From: Timema cristinae
Taxonomy: Eukaryota > Arthropoda > Insecta > Phasmatodea > Timematidae
DNA: 64,000 nucleotides
NCBI GenBank assembly: GCA_039000515.1
Contig: JBCFYV010009882.1
Location: 55,189,277-55,253,276 of the forward strand
Direction of reading: 5' to 3'
Each line of letters begins with the position of its first letter. Positions within the stretch are counted from its first letter, which is position 1. Below, piece by piece: positions 51,801 to 64,000 of the stretch. The notes beneath the pieces are model-generated. The model was not told the DNA's origin. It did not search any database and saw nothing but the letters and a program-made list of their open reading frames with translations. The position numbers were made by a program, and so were the translations under genes.

Positions 51801-54800
51801 TTTAAAATGGTACTCTTGGATTTCAGTTTGAATGGTATGTCATGTTGTGAAATACTAGTATAAGTTTCACTTGATTCTGGAAGGGTTGGAAAATAAGTAT
51901 ATATATTATTAAAATACAGATATATAAACCTCACAAGTCACTTAACTAAGATTTTGTTGGAAATATTGTGAGTTTGAATTAGAAAAATAATTAAGAATTT
52001 AAAATGAAAGTTATGTTTATTTTGTGAATAAATAGGAAAAAGTTACAATGACTCTCACTAAACGCCTTATTTTCAGTGTTTGTCGTAACAAAACATTATA
52101 AAAATGATAGAAAACAAATCCTTGTCCCCAATTAGCAGAAGGGAGAATATTTACCAGATATCAAGAAGAGTAATTTAAGGAATGAAAATAAATTTTAAAA
52201 GAGAACATAAGCCAAACACTTAAAATAAGTATGTTACTTGAATGAATAATTTTAAGAACTCACAGCTGATACTGCCTCCCTGTTTACCGCCTCTCAAACG
52301 TAGTCTGTCCTATGTCATGGTATGTGTTGAAGGTTGTCTCTCCTTGAGTTGGACATATACATAGATATATTAGTGGCTATATCATGACGTATCCTGGAAA
52401 TGAAGAGAGTAATGCAATGGCGTGTCGATATGGAAATTTTTCCACCATTCTTGACTGTCCTGGCACCGGGGATTTCTTCAGTGCAACACGTCATCACGTC
52501 AATCCTCTTCGTTAAGTCGTGAAAATTTGGGCCGAACGGGACTCATTCCACGACTTCCCAAATCTTCAGCCTAACCAAGGTTGGTGCATTCTCAGTAAAC
52601 GGCGTAGTCACTGTTTCTGAGATGCCATCTTGGGACAAAACCAGTGGTTTAGGTGTAAACATCCTGGAGAGTCTAGCTAGTTGCTAGTTGATTAAAACGT
52701 ATTGCTCGCACTCGTTACCATTTGAACAGGTAATATTTTATTAATTATTTATTTGAAGTATTTTACGGGCACCTTCTGAATCTACTGATTATATCAGCAC
52801 ATAGTAATGTCTATGAGCGAAAGTGAAAGTGCCTACTAATTTTGGGTGACCTGGAGGTTTAGGGGTAAGGTGTCGGACTTCTATGCTGGCGTCCGGGGTT
52901 CAATCCTCGGTCCCGGCACAGATTTATCTGATTACCAAACCCTTCCTTCACCTCTGACAAGACATCTTGTGAATGTGAGGAATGCCAGGTCTCCACCGTG
53001 GTTCGGATTACATGTTAAACTGTAGGTCCTCCATTTCATCTCACATTCATCCTACAATTGCACATTAGCGTAAGTGCGTATAACCCGAATGGGTAGTAAG
53101 ACGCGGTGCTAATAATAATAATAATACTAATTTTGCTAGAAAAGGTATTTTCACAAATTTATCCAGGGTTATTTTTCATCTCAAAATCGACGTGGGACCG
53201 ACGGATTTACTTCCCCGTCCAAAGTAATTTGTACTACGGGTTTTTGTTGCTCATAAAAATTTCTTACCCACAACTATCGGCTCTTAAACTAAGAACTTTA
53301 CCCCAAAACTATCAAGTTCAACGAACGAGTAGTAATATCCATTGGGGAAACATAACACTAACGGGCAATATTGCTTCCCCGAATCCATGGACACGCAAAT
53401 TAGATGTAATTTAAGTCTGGAATGACTTATCAGTGATAGCAGAGATGCCTGGATCAGAGGCCAGCCTAATATACTGGTCGTGTTTATTCTGAATTGTTTC
53501 ATACACTATCTACAATAAAATAGTGGTAAATCTCCTTTTAATTCTACCTACCTAGTCCTTACCCCCAACATTATAGAATTTTTTCGTATTTATCTTAAAA
53601 TGTTGTTTAAGTTTGTACAATTTAGTATTTTTTTTTACAAATCATTTTAATTTTAATATACATGCTACAATTTTATTTATAAAGTTTACAAAATTAAAAT
53701 ATATGACCTACCTTTATTAAAGCTCTCATTTAACAATTTAATTTTAATGATGGACGGTGAAAAAAAATTTAAATAAACAATACTGCCAAGTACTTTTTAA
53801 TGATTATAGTTTTACTCTAAAAGAAATTGAAGTAAAAATAGAATATTTGCATGCATTATATTTACATATTACAATAATATTTACGTTAAATAATAAGGTT
53901 ATAATGATAATTCTTTTCCATGAGATTGAAGAATATAGATTTTTTAGATAATATAATTTTATAAATATTTATAATTTAAAAAATTGTTTATATATATCAA
54001 TAAGGTTCTGTACAAAATTTTTTACTAGGATTTCAAAATTAATTTAATTTTTTTAAATTAAATTTATGTTTAAATATTTGTGTTCTATAAATTATATTAT
54101 GGATTATTTAAATTTAAACAATTTTTTTAATCACTTAAAGAAAGTATGTTGCAGGTGTGGAATTAAGGATGATACAAGATGGTACCATCTAGTTATTGAT
54201 TTTATTGAAATATATTTAGGATTTTTTTAAAGATTTTTTTTTTAATTTTTAAGTGGTTGTCTGTGGTGGGATGGAACACAGAGGGTGACTTATAAATATA
54301 TCGTATATTTACCTTTCGTGGTTAGATCTAATTCTGATTCTAACAAAAAATTATCTTCAAAAATTTAAATGCTCCAATAAAATTGATATTTCTTATGCAA
54401 ATGAGTAACTGAGAGTATGTAAAAACATGATAGCAGTGAGAGTTATACTTCTTTGTCCCATCACATATCGTAGCTATTGCGAGGAGGGTTAGGGGAATAT
54501 TATTTAATCTGTGGCTTGCAAGCCTAGAGGATAGGGCACGTGTAATACACAAGTAAGTTGGGGAACGATGAAACGTATGATAATTACGACAAGGTTCTCC
54601 ATGAGGGAAAAGTAATGTGTGAGAAATACAAGAGCTTGTTTAATTAAGAGACCTTGCCCTGAATCTCCCAAATCCCCTCTTCCCTTCTTGGGTTTCTAGG
54701 AGTGGTGGCGAAATCTTACAGTGTCGTCGTCCTAAGACCTCTCTCAAACCCTTCCTACTCATTTCTTGACTTCTAACCAAGGTCTATGCAGACTCGACAA

Positions 54801-57800
54801 CATTTAATGGATGGCTTGTGGAGTTGCGAAACAAGAGTGTGGGACTTTGTTTCAAGAGAAGTTGCAACCAGCCAGTCATACAAGTTTTCTGAAATTTTAT
54901 TGGTCTGGAGGAAGGAAATTGCAACACCTTTAAACTTATTTTTCTTTGACATAAACTGTTGGAACCATATACAAAAAAAAATCCATTCAAAATTAGACCT
55001 TCCGATTTAAATACTTGATAGTAGTAAATTATTATTATTATTATTATTAGCACCGCGTCTTACTACCCGTTTGGGTTATACGCACTTACGCTAATGTGTA
55101 ATGGTAGGGTGATTGTGAGATGAAATAAAGGACCTACAGTTTAACGTGGAATCCGAACCACGGTGGCGACCTGAGTAGTAAATTATTTGATCAAATTTAA
55201 ATGTGGTTCTGTCAGTAAACATTTAAATACAAATTTAAGTGTGTTTGGATAGATTATTGCCTTTATTTCCACGATGATAATAAAGTAGAGTGTTTCATAA
55301 TATAAAAAACTTAAATATTAATTATCAAATTAATAAAACGTGGTTAACAGGATAGAAAGAGGGATGGTAGCTATACTCGCGAATAAATAAAGTCCTTACT
55401 ATAGCTATCTCATATACGACTTGCGATTATTTGTTCAAATACTAGATGATAAACGATACAATATCAAAAGTTACATATGTGTATACAACCAACCCATTCA
55501 AAAGTGACTGCATCTTGATTTATCGCTCTTTATTATGTGCGACATTGTAATTTATTGGATTTTGGTCGAATTTGAATGTGCTGGCTTTGCTTAAATATGC
55601 ACTTCTTAGGGAATATATTTTGTTGGTGTAAAAAAAAAATTATTTTTGTGATTAGAGATTCCCTATTCTTAAAAAAAATAATAGATTTTCTTCATTATTG
55701 CTGAATTTAATATAAATTGTATTAAACTAATCTTGGCAAGAACATTGTATTTTTATATCTTGTATTCAATTCCTTAAATAGATATTTTCATAAGGTATTC
55801 AAGGGTTTAATTTCCTAAACCACTTAAGTTATAATGATATGTTTTTGATATTACTCAAAAAAATATTTTTGGACAAGATTTTATTTTTTAATACAATTTT
55901 CTCCGTAAAACCTAACAATAATAATTGATAAATTATTAAATTATTAAAATGACTATTATTTTATAAAATTTATTCTAAATTAACCTATAAACCATATAGA
56001 TCATTTTCTTTAATAATATAACATTTTAAACTAATGGTTTTTATTCTATTATTTTAGTTTAATTTTATACAATCAGCCCCAAAATGATATTTATGATTAT
56101 TGAAAAATATTCATTTTGCTATTTTTAATGGTTTACAAAACTGATAGTAAAAATATTTATCATGCTTACCCCTACAGTGATGCAATTTAATAGTTCAAAA
56201 TTAAATTATTAATTAATTAAAAAAATCATATTTTGTTTGTTTTTCTTCCATTTTACTAATGGTCTTATAGAAAGATCCAACAGGAGGATAATTTAAATGC
56301 CCATAAACATTCTAACTTCATCACACACAAAACTTTTGCATACTCTTTTTCAATAGGAATATTCTTAATAAGATGTATTCCTTCCCCAAGAATGAATGTG
56401 TGTGTTAAAGAACTCCATTCGGAGAAGCTATAATATTTCGAGTATTATCAGAAATAAAAGGAAATTCCATGAATGATAATACACTAAATGGAATTTTCCA
56501 ATATTTTTGTGTGTTCTTTACAGAGGACTTATGAGTGAGTTTACCATCATCTTGTAAGTGCATGGCAACCAGTCCTTAAAATTCAAAATTTAGTAACTTT
56601 CTAACATATCTACTACAACCAATTTATTTTTGTATCTTTAACTCACAATTAGTTCCAATACTTCCGTCAATGTGTAAGTTCAGTCCATTTTATTTAGTTT
56701 CTTTTGATCAAATTGAAGTCTATATCAAAAGGTAGGGAGCCAATGTCTTCTTATAGGGAAGAATGATTTTATCTTATTAATATTTATTGCGATGATAGTG
56801 TCCGAGAAATTCTTATGAATATATTGTTTGTTTTTTAGCCTGGGCAGTTACTGTCACAGAGAGCCCGTGAATTAGATTGGTTTGCAAACTATTATGAGCA
56901 AGAGAATATAAGCTAAAATTGTTAGAGGCCATGGATAATGATGCGTTTTATTGTAAATTGCTTGCCTTGAAATTATGAACAAAATGATATGCACACATTA
57001 AAAGATAGAAATACTGAATATAATGGAATCATAACGTAGAATAGAATTAGTTTTATAATGTATGATAACCAGTACTCGCCCCATATATTTTAAGTTATGA
57101 CATTAGAAACCATGATTAGTTGTAACTAAATTCGCTGATGCTATTAACCCTCAATTTAGTTTATCTGTCTAAAATCAAACAAGGTTATAATTTAGGTGAA
57201 TCAAATCAAAATACATCCTACATTCTATTTATCCTGTTTTCTTGGATTACATGATTTCTAATAATCCTTATTAATTATGAGACATTAAATAATATATATC
57301 TTATTCTTTATAGTAAGTAAGGTGTAAGTGAACATATTAGACTAGACTAGACACAATATTGACTATCTTTATTGCCAAATATTTTTGATAAGTGTAAGCT
57401 AGAATAATTGATTTGACCTGTAAAATCTCAAAGAATTAAAATCAATTTGTAATTTAGTTGGAGTTGTTTCTAGGTCACCGGATTCTACTACCCTCCCAGA
57501 TATTTTAATGAGGATGAGGAATGTAGAATTGAGAGCAAATCTAATCGCAATCGCATGGAGGAAGAGCGAACAGTAGCGGCTAGTGATAAAAACTTAAGTG
57601 TTCACAAAATTAAAATTATGTTATTTAAAAAAGGGCCAAATAAAGTAAAATTAAAACAATATTGTAGATGCATACACTAACAAGATTAGTGTACTACTAA
57701 TGGCCTGTCCTCTCGTTCTTTATATTTGTTCTTGTTTAGCACGTAGCCAGCCAGACGAATATGCTAACAAAGAGCAAGGGTACATAAAAGTGCAAGTGAA

Positions 57801-60800
57801 AAGTGGGTACAAAACAGTGCAAATAATCGTGGTGGAAAAGAACGCAGGTACATAAGAGCGTATTTCTTAATTGCCATAAAAAGTCGAGTGTCTATTTATT
57901 TATCTTATTTGGTGGCAATAATGCGTAGGCTACTGGAATTAACAGCTGTCCAACCTCACCCTTTGAAACTTGATTGTCCTCTAACATAACCTAACCTAAC
58001 CTACCCTAATGGTTCAATACCAGTAACTTGAAAGCCACCTGAAGGCTGCTTGCGTGATCTGTATAATTGATACCCAGTTAAACACAGACTAACTTGTGCT
58101 GTTCTAAGGAATAAGGTAACGAAAAAATTATGCGATCTGTACAACTGTACACTTGCGCTATATTGTTCCTGCTTTATTTGGGGACTACGAGGTTGCGCTT
58201 TTATGTACCTGAGCTGTTTTGTACCCGTGCTCTTCGGGGCTGCAACCAGCCAGACACGCAACTATCGGCTTTAGAGGGAACAGGGGGGTGGGGGGGAGGG
58301 AGATCTTAATTGAAAGGAAAAGGACAGGCTTAAAAGAGACTGGGTTAGTTTTCTCCAAATCCAGTAGAGTTGTCTAGAAATTGAGGATTTTAAACTCTAA
58401 ACTGTGACCTCTTTATGTACTCGGTTGGATGTAGCCAGGGCGTTCTCAAATCTTAGCTCCCAACCAACGGGTTCAATGAAAGGGGTGACGTGTCCGGTGA
58501 GTGAATCAGTGAGTCAAGTGATGTTAGAGTTGGAGAAAAGGGTGTTAAGAGTGGTGGAAAGTTGCCAAAGCTAATAGAAAAAAAAAGTATCAATATGGTG
58601 GAAAATTGAACTTTAGAGCAGCTAAAGGGACCACTCCAAATCATTATAAATTCTGAAAACCTTAAACTTTCAAGTGTGACCCAAGTAAATAGGGATGGGG
58701 GCATAAAAAACATTTGTTTGTGGTAGAAAATTTAAATTTGGTGGTCAGGTAGAAGAACACATCTGGATGACCACATAGACCTTAAAAATTGACAGGAGAG
58801 TCAATAAATGGTGGAGGGGGCGAGGGGTTCAAAATGGTTAATACTAATGGAATAAACTATTTCTCAGTGTGATAGAAAATTGAGCTTCGGAAGGGAAGTA
58901 AAGGAACCACGCTAAATAACCACAAGAATCTCAACATTTTAAATTTTAAAAAGGACTACGCACAAAGGGGTAAAGGAAGGTATTAAAAGAAGAAAAAAAA
59001 AACACTTTATGGTTTGATATAAAATTAAAAATTTGACATTCCGATATAAGAACAACTTAAGATATCCAATTAGATCTCAAAATAGAAAATTTATAAGTAG
59101 GAGGTGAAGAACTAGTGACAGGACCGGCCTAAAGATTTACACACTACTGATAAGCAAATGAATCCTAGAATTTAAAATTTCTCAGAGTAATTTTGAAAAA
59201 GGGAAAAGAGGGTCAATAATTTATAAAACTTCAACTACTTATAAATGTAGTAGAAAACTAAAATTTGACTGTCGGCTAAAGAAATATACTGTTTGAAATA
59301 ATTATAAAACTCTGATAATAATTTTAAAATGGGACTTCAGGAAATATTGTGGGTGTGGTTTATGCTTTTTTTAAGTGTGCCAGAAAATTTAAATTTTGCA
59401 GTAAGTTTTACATATAGCCAAATAAGTCTTAAAATTTGAAATTTTTTAGTTATAATTGGTTAAATGGGGAGATGGTTGGGAGGGACTTAAAATTTCCAAA
59501 CTTATTAATAGAAACAATAATTAATTTCCAGTGTGGTAGTAAACTTAAAGTAGGAATTTTAAATAACAAGCAGAGTTTTAAAAAGTTAAATGAAACCCTG
59601 TGATATAGGGAAAAAGCGGGTAAAAAACATCACCTTTAGGAGTGGTCGAAGATGGATAGCTATAAAAAAAATAGATAAAATCGGAGAAATTACTTAGGAA
59701 GGGGAGGAGGGTCAAAATTTCCAAAACTAATACGAATAACTACTTCTCTGTGTAGTAGAGAACTGATTTGTTTTTAAATTGGAAGGAGAGCAGGAGGTGT
59801 ATACGTAGAAAAAGATTTTAGTGAGGGTGGAAAAATTAAATTTGCCAATAATGTAGAGAAAATACACCAAATATCAAATAACTGTTAAATTTCTTATCCT
59901 TATAAGTGGGGACTGGTGGTAGATTTAACGAATTTCCTAAACAAACAAAAAATAAACTACTTATCATTGTGGTATAAGATTTAAATTTGTCAGGAAAGTA
60001 TAAGGACCACCCCACGCCACAGTGAGGGTCTGAAGATTCTCAAATTTAGTAATGAGGTACCATAAAATGGTAGGAGGTTCTCTCGAAATTTACCAAACTA
60101 AAAAATACTTTTTGGTTAGTTGAAAATGGAAAAAATATAAGTAAATCTAAAGAAACTTATTTACTCCATGGCAATAGTAACTTGAAAGTTCATTGCCACA
60201 CTTACCTGTTCCTATCTTAAGATATTTCTATCCAGTCCATCTCATTACACCCTATCTTTTTCAGGTCCATTCCTATTTTATCTTCCCATTTACGTCTATG
60301 TCTTCCCAATAGTCTCTTCCCATTTCGTTTGCCAGTCGGTACCCTGACCATTCACGCAGCATACCCTGCACACCATAATCTACGAGACTTGATTATTTTA
60401 AAAGGACAAGCACAAATAACCAGAAGAGACTGAATATTTAAAATTTAAAATAGGATTACACGGGAAATAGTCAAATTGAACACCTCTACTTCATTTAGAG
60501 GCAACCAAATAAATATATTTTTTTGAAATACGTCATACAACTCTTCCAGGCTATCCAAATTTAATAGCACTAATGTGGTATAAATGAGGAAGCTAAATTT
60601 GAGTTGAAATGAAACGGAATATGTGTTGAGGGAGGGAGGGAAACTACTTAATAATGTTATTAAATGAAACTTTGTCAGGATTTGAATCCCAACCTTCCCT
60701 TCGTCAGGAAACCAGACAATGTTAGATTGGCGTTTACTCCACGTGATCACCGATGCCGGAAACAAGGGGTTAGTATGTCATTCTAAAAATATTTTCAATT

Positions 60801-61635
60801 TCAGTTGTCACTGTTGTCTATTTATATGCCTATACTAGTCTTGTAATAAGTTTGCTTTATAAATAAAGTCAATATTATATTTTTATTTATTAATCCATTT
60901 GTTAACTGGATTAAAAAATGTAGTTTTTTGTGTTTTTTTACTAACAACTCCTCTAAATAACTGTTAAGATTGTATAGAAACTACTCTAATTGGGTAAGGA
61001 TGAGTAAGGAAGCAATTCAGAGGCAATCCACTCGCATTTGGGAGCAAGGAGAGTGGAAAAACTATTTAGGAAAAAACATTCTCAGTAGACCCAGTTTGGA
61101 TTTGAGCCCCTACTTCCCCATCATCAACAGGCCAGTCACCCGCCTCGGTGGCGTAGTTAGCTAACGCGCTTGTCATGTTGAGCTCGACTGCTGAGGACGG
61201 GTAGATCGAGGTTCGAATCTCGGTCGGGTGAACTGGGGGTGGTTTTTCCTAAATGGTTTTCCACTCTCCTTCTACGCAAATGCGGGTTCACTTCCTCTAA
61301 TTCAACCTTCCCAATTCCTAATCCATTTGCGTAATTAGTACTTAAAGCGTATAACCCGAACGGGTAGTAAGACGCGCTGCTAAATATTATAAACAGGCCA
61401 GTCAAACAGAAGAGTGAAGCCTTAGTGGACCTGGTCAGGTGTACTGAAGGTGGTTTTTACTAAAAATTGTTTTCTATTATCCCCTAACGTAATTTTCAGT
61501 ACACTTCTAAATTCAACCTCACTAATGCCTAATACATTATAGTGATTAGTAAATAGACCTATAATACGCAGTCTGTATGTATGTATGTATGTATGTATAT
61601 ATATAAACATATATATATGTGTGTGTATGTGTATT

Positions 61636-61691
<56 letters not shown>

Positions 61692-64000
61692 AGTAAAGCC
61701 AGAGATTTTTCAACCTTATAAAATAATAAATTAAACCTACTATTAAGAAGACTTTAGAACAACTATAAAACTAAATGTTTATAGGAGAAACTTCCTAAAA
61801 GATTTAAACACCCAAAAATATATTATTTTATATGAAGTCTACATATAGAGATTTGATCCACTTTTACGTCAAGCTCATCCACGTTACTTGGTAGAGCAAT
61901 TATAAAATCCTTACTAATATCTTCCTGTCTTGCTATGTGCTATTGCTAGTAGTGTTTTGTTTTAATGTGTTCCTCGCTAAGGAGGAAGAGGCAGAGAAAT
62001 GTGGAAGGGGTTGGATGTGGTTTAAGGGGAGGAAGGTAAGGAAGAGTTACAAGAAAGCAAAGGAAACGGGAAAGTGTTGGGGGAAAAAAGAGAATGATCA
62101 AAATACTACTGAATTAAATGACTAAAGTCAAATAAAGCTGGCACGTTGGGGAGATTTAGTTTTTATGAGAATTTCTTTTTACTCAATATAATAATGTATT
62201 AAAAGCTGTATACTTATTACTTGCCGTATTAGTAAACTATAATTAAAGACCCGCCTCAGTGGCGTAGTTGGCTAACGCGCTTGTCGTGTAGAGCTCTACT
62301 ACTGAGGACGGGGAGATCGAGGTTCGAATCTCGGTTGGGTGAACTGGGGGTGGTTTTTCCTAAATGGTTTTCCACTCTCCTTCCACACAAGTGCGGGTTC
62401 ACTTCCTCTAATTCGACCTTCCCAATTCCTTATCCATTTACGTAATTAGTACTCAAAGCGTATTACCCTAACGGGTAGTAAAACGCGGTGCTATTATTAT
62501 TATTATATAATTAAAGATATACTAGATGCAAGTGCCCGGAATCACCCACATGAAGAGAGTTCTCTTTTTTATACATTAAATTAATTTGCGGTTGACATTT
62601 GTATAATTGCTACTATATTATACAAAAACACCTAAGAATAGTTAAGCATATTGTACCTCTTTAACATCACACACCACTGATCAAGAGAATAAATTGTTCA
62701 CTCTTGTAAAAAAAAAAATATTAAAAAAAAATCTGATTTGTGCACCCTCCTCTCTTATCACTTATTCAAAGTCTCAGTTTTATAAATCCATAGGTTTTTT
62801 AGTCACCCTTACAGATGGTCACGACATATTAGTAGAAATACTTGCAATACGAAGCCGTTTATGACTTCAGGTTAATGATATGTGTACTAGAAAAAATAAT
62901 TATATTCGTGTATTGAAAATTGACACCTGGACACGGGAATCTATACATTGACTTGTTCCGTCAATTTTCTACCACTATGCTATCCTCTATACTAATCCAG
63001 TGCTAGGGATTATTATTCGCTCATATTTTAAAAACTAAGTTTACCCCGAGAGTGTATGTTCATAAGTCTCCGATTTTAATGTTTCTGGGTTTTTTGCTAC
63101 CTTAATCGGTAGTTATGATGTAAAATAAATTTCGTCAACGCAAAAAAATAAAAAACGCCTATTGTGTACAATCTAAGGAATTCCTAAAATATTTAAAAAA
63201 AATCTTAATCCTAGGAGCACACCATGGGGTCGCTGGTGAACCGGCTCACTAAACGTACCAGGTTTGCGCATTTGATAACCAATCTAAAGCATTGCTGGCT
63301 TGTATACCTCCAATGCTCTAGTAGAGGGCGAAGTAGAAGTAGTTGTTTATTCTGTGCTTTTTTTTAAGCTTATTTAAGTGATTGGGTCGCATACGACCCC
63401 ACGGCGTGTTTTGTACTATGAAAATAGCAATGTTTAACATTATGACATTTTATTTTCTGTGAGGTTTTTAGGTGTGTATAGCTGTTGTTATAAATTTTTA
63501 TCTAGTCTGTTTAGGTTGATTTTTTAAAATTAAAATTTGATCCTGGCGTCAACAAGTAAATAACTGAGAGGAGAATAAATTATTTTCTACCACCTGTCAA
63601 TTCCAACACAGTATGTTTTAAAGCTGACAGAGAGTATACAAGGTACACATAGAAATGTGACGATGGACAACTGGTTCACATCTTGTGAACTAGCTAATGA
63701 AATTTCTAAAGTTAATTTGACCGTCGTAAACACTTTAAGAAAAAATAAAGCTGAAATTACACCTCAAACGTTTCCAACCAAAGAGAAGATAGTTAACTCA
63801 TCTGAATTTGTGTTTGATGAAACATTTACAATAGTTTACAATTGTTCCTAAAATAAATAAATCCATGCTCCTACTGTCAAATATGCATTTCCAAACTGAT
63901 GTTGACAAAGAAACCAGCAAACTGAAAATACGTTGTTTGTGTAACAATAAAAAGGCCGGAGTGGACATATTCGATCAGCTCTGTCACTCAGAAAGACTAG

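Overview
This window is AT-rich, gene-poor eukaryotic DNA. It holds no operons, no long open frames and no cellular gene I can name, but it is dense with transposable-element debris. The mix (tRNA-derived SINEs, mariner, hAT-Buster-like, piggyBac-like and Helitron-like DNA transposons, LINE C-terminal fragments, many degenerate minisatellites, and a short CCTAA-type run at 57985-58008) points to a metazoan, most likely an arthropod. That assignment is inference; no host gene confirms it.

Layout. 1-8 kb: AT-rich DNA, an old SINE, a (TTA)n run, two minisatellites, and an 811-bp non-autonomous hAT element (5098-5908) with perfect 8-bp target duplications. 8-12.4 kb: a GC-richer island with exon-like open frames but no identified gene, interrupted by a young SINE at 8388-8636, then a decayed LINE C-terminus (11820-12335). 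15-18 kb: a SINE, a ~52-bp minisatellite and a near-perfect inverted repeat with ~450-bp arms (16935-17989). At the inner edge of one arm sits a hammerhead-ribozyme-like core on the minus strand. 21-34 kb: old SINEs, a Helitron-like repeat, and arrays of ~55-bp units. 36.3-39.1 kb: a Helitron-like shell holding a ~55-bp-unit array and a mariner-type element with recognisable terminal repeats and a four-stop, frameshifted transposase. 39-57 kb: SINEs of two families and long AT-rich stretches. 57.7-60.4 kb: an inverted repeat, CCTAA repeats, a large degenerate tandem array (58480-60170) and a second LINE C-terminus. 60.5-62.5 kb: a cluster of SINEs including a clear SINE-into-SINE insertion. 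63.2 kb to the end: the 5' part of an internally deleted piggyBac-like element that runs off the window.

The most interesting structures are the palindrome with the ribozyme-like core and the two SINE families. SINE-A and SINE-B have unrelated tRNA-like heads and bodies but share a 3' tail of about 36 bases that contains a small hairpin and ends in (TAA)n. Full-length and 5'-truncated copies have 11-14 bp target duplications. This is what one expects if both are mobilised by the same LINE, which I do not see in the window.
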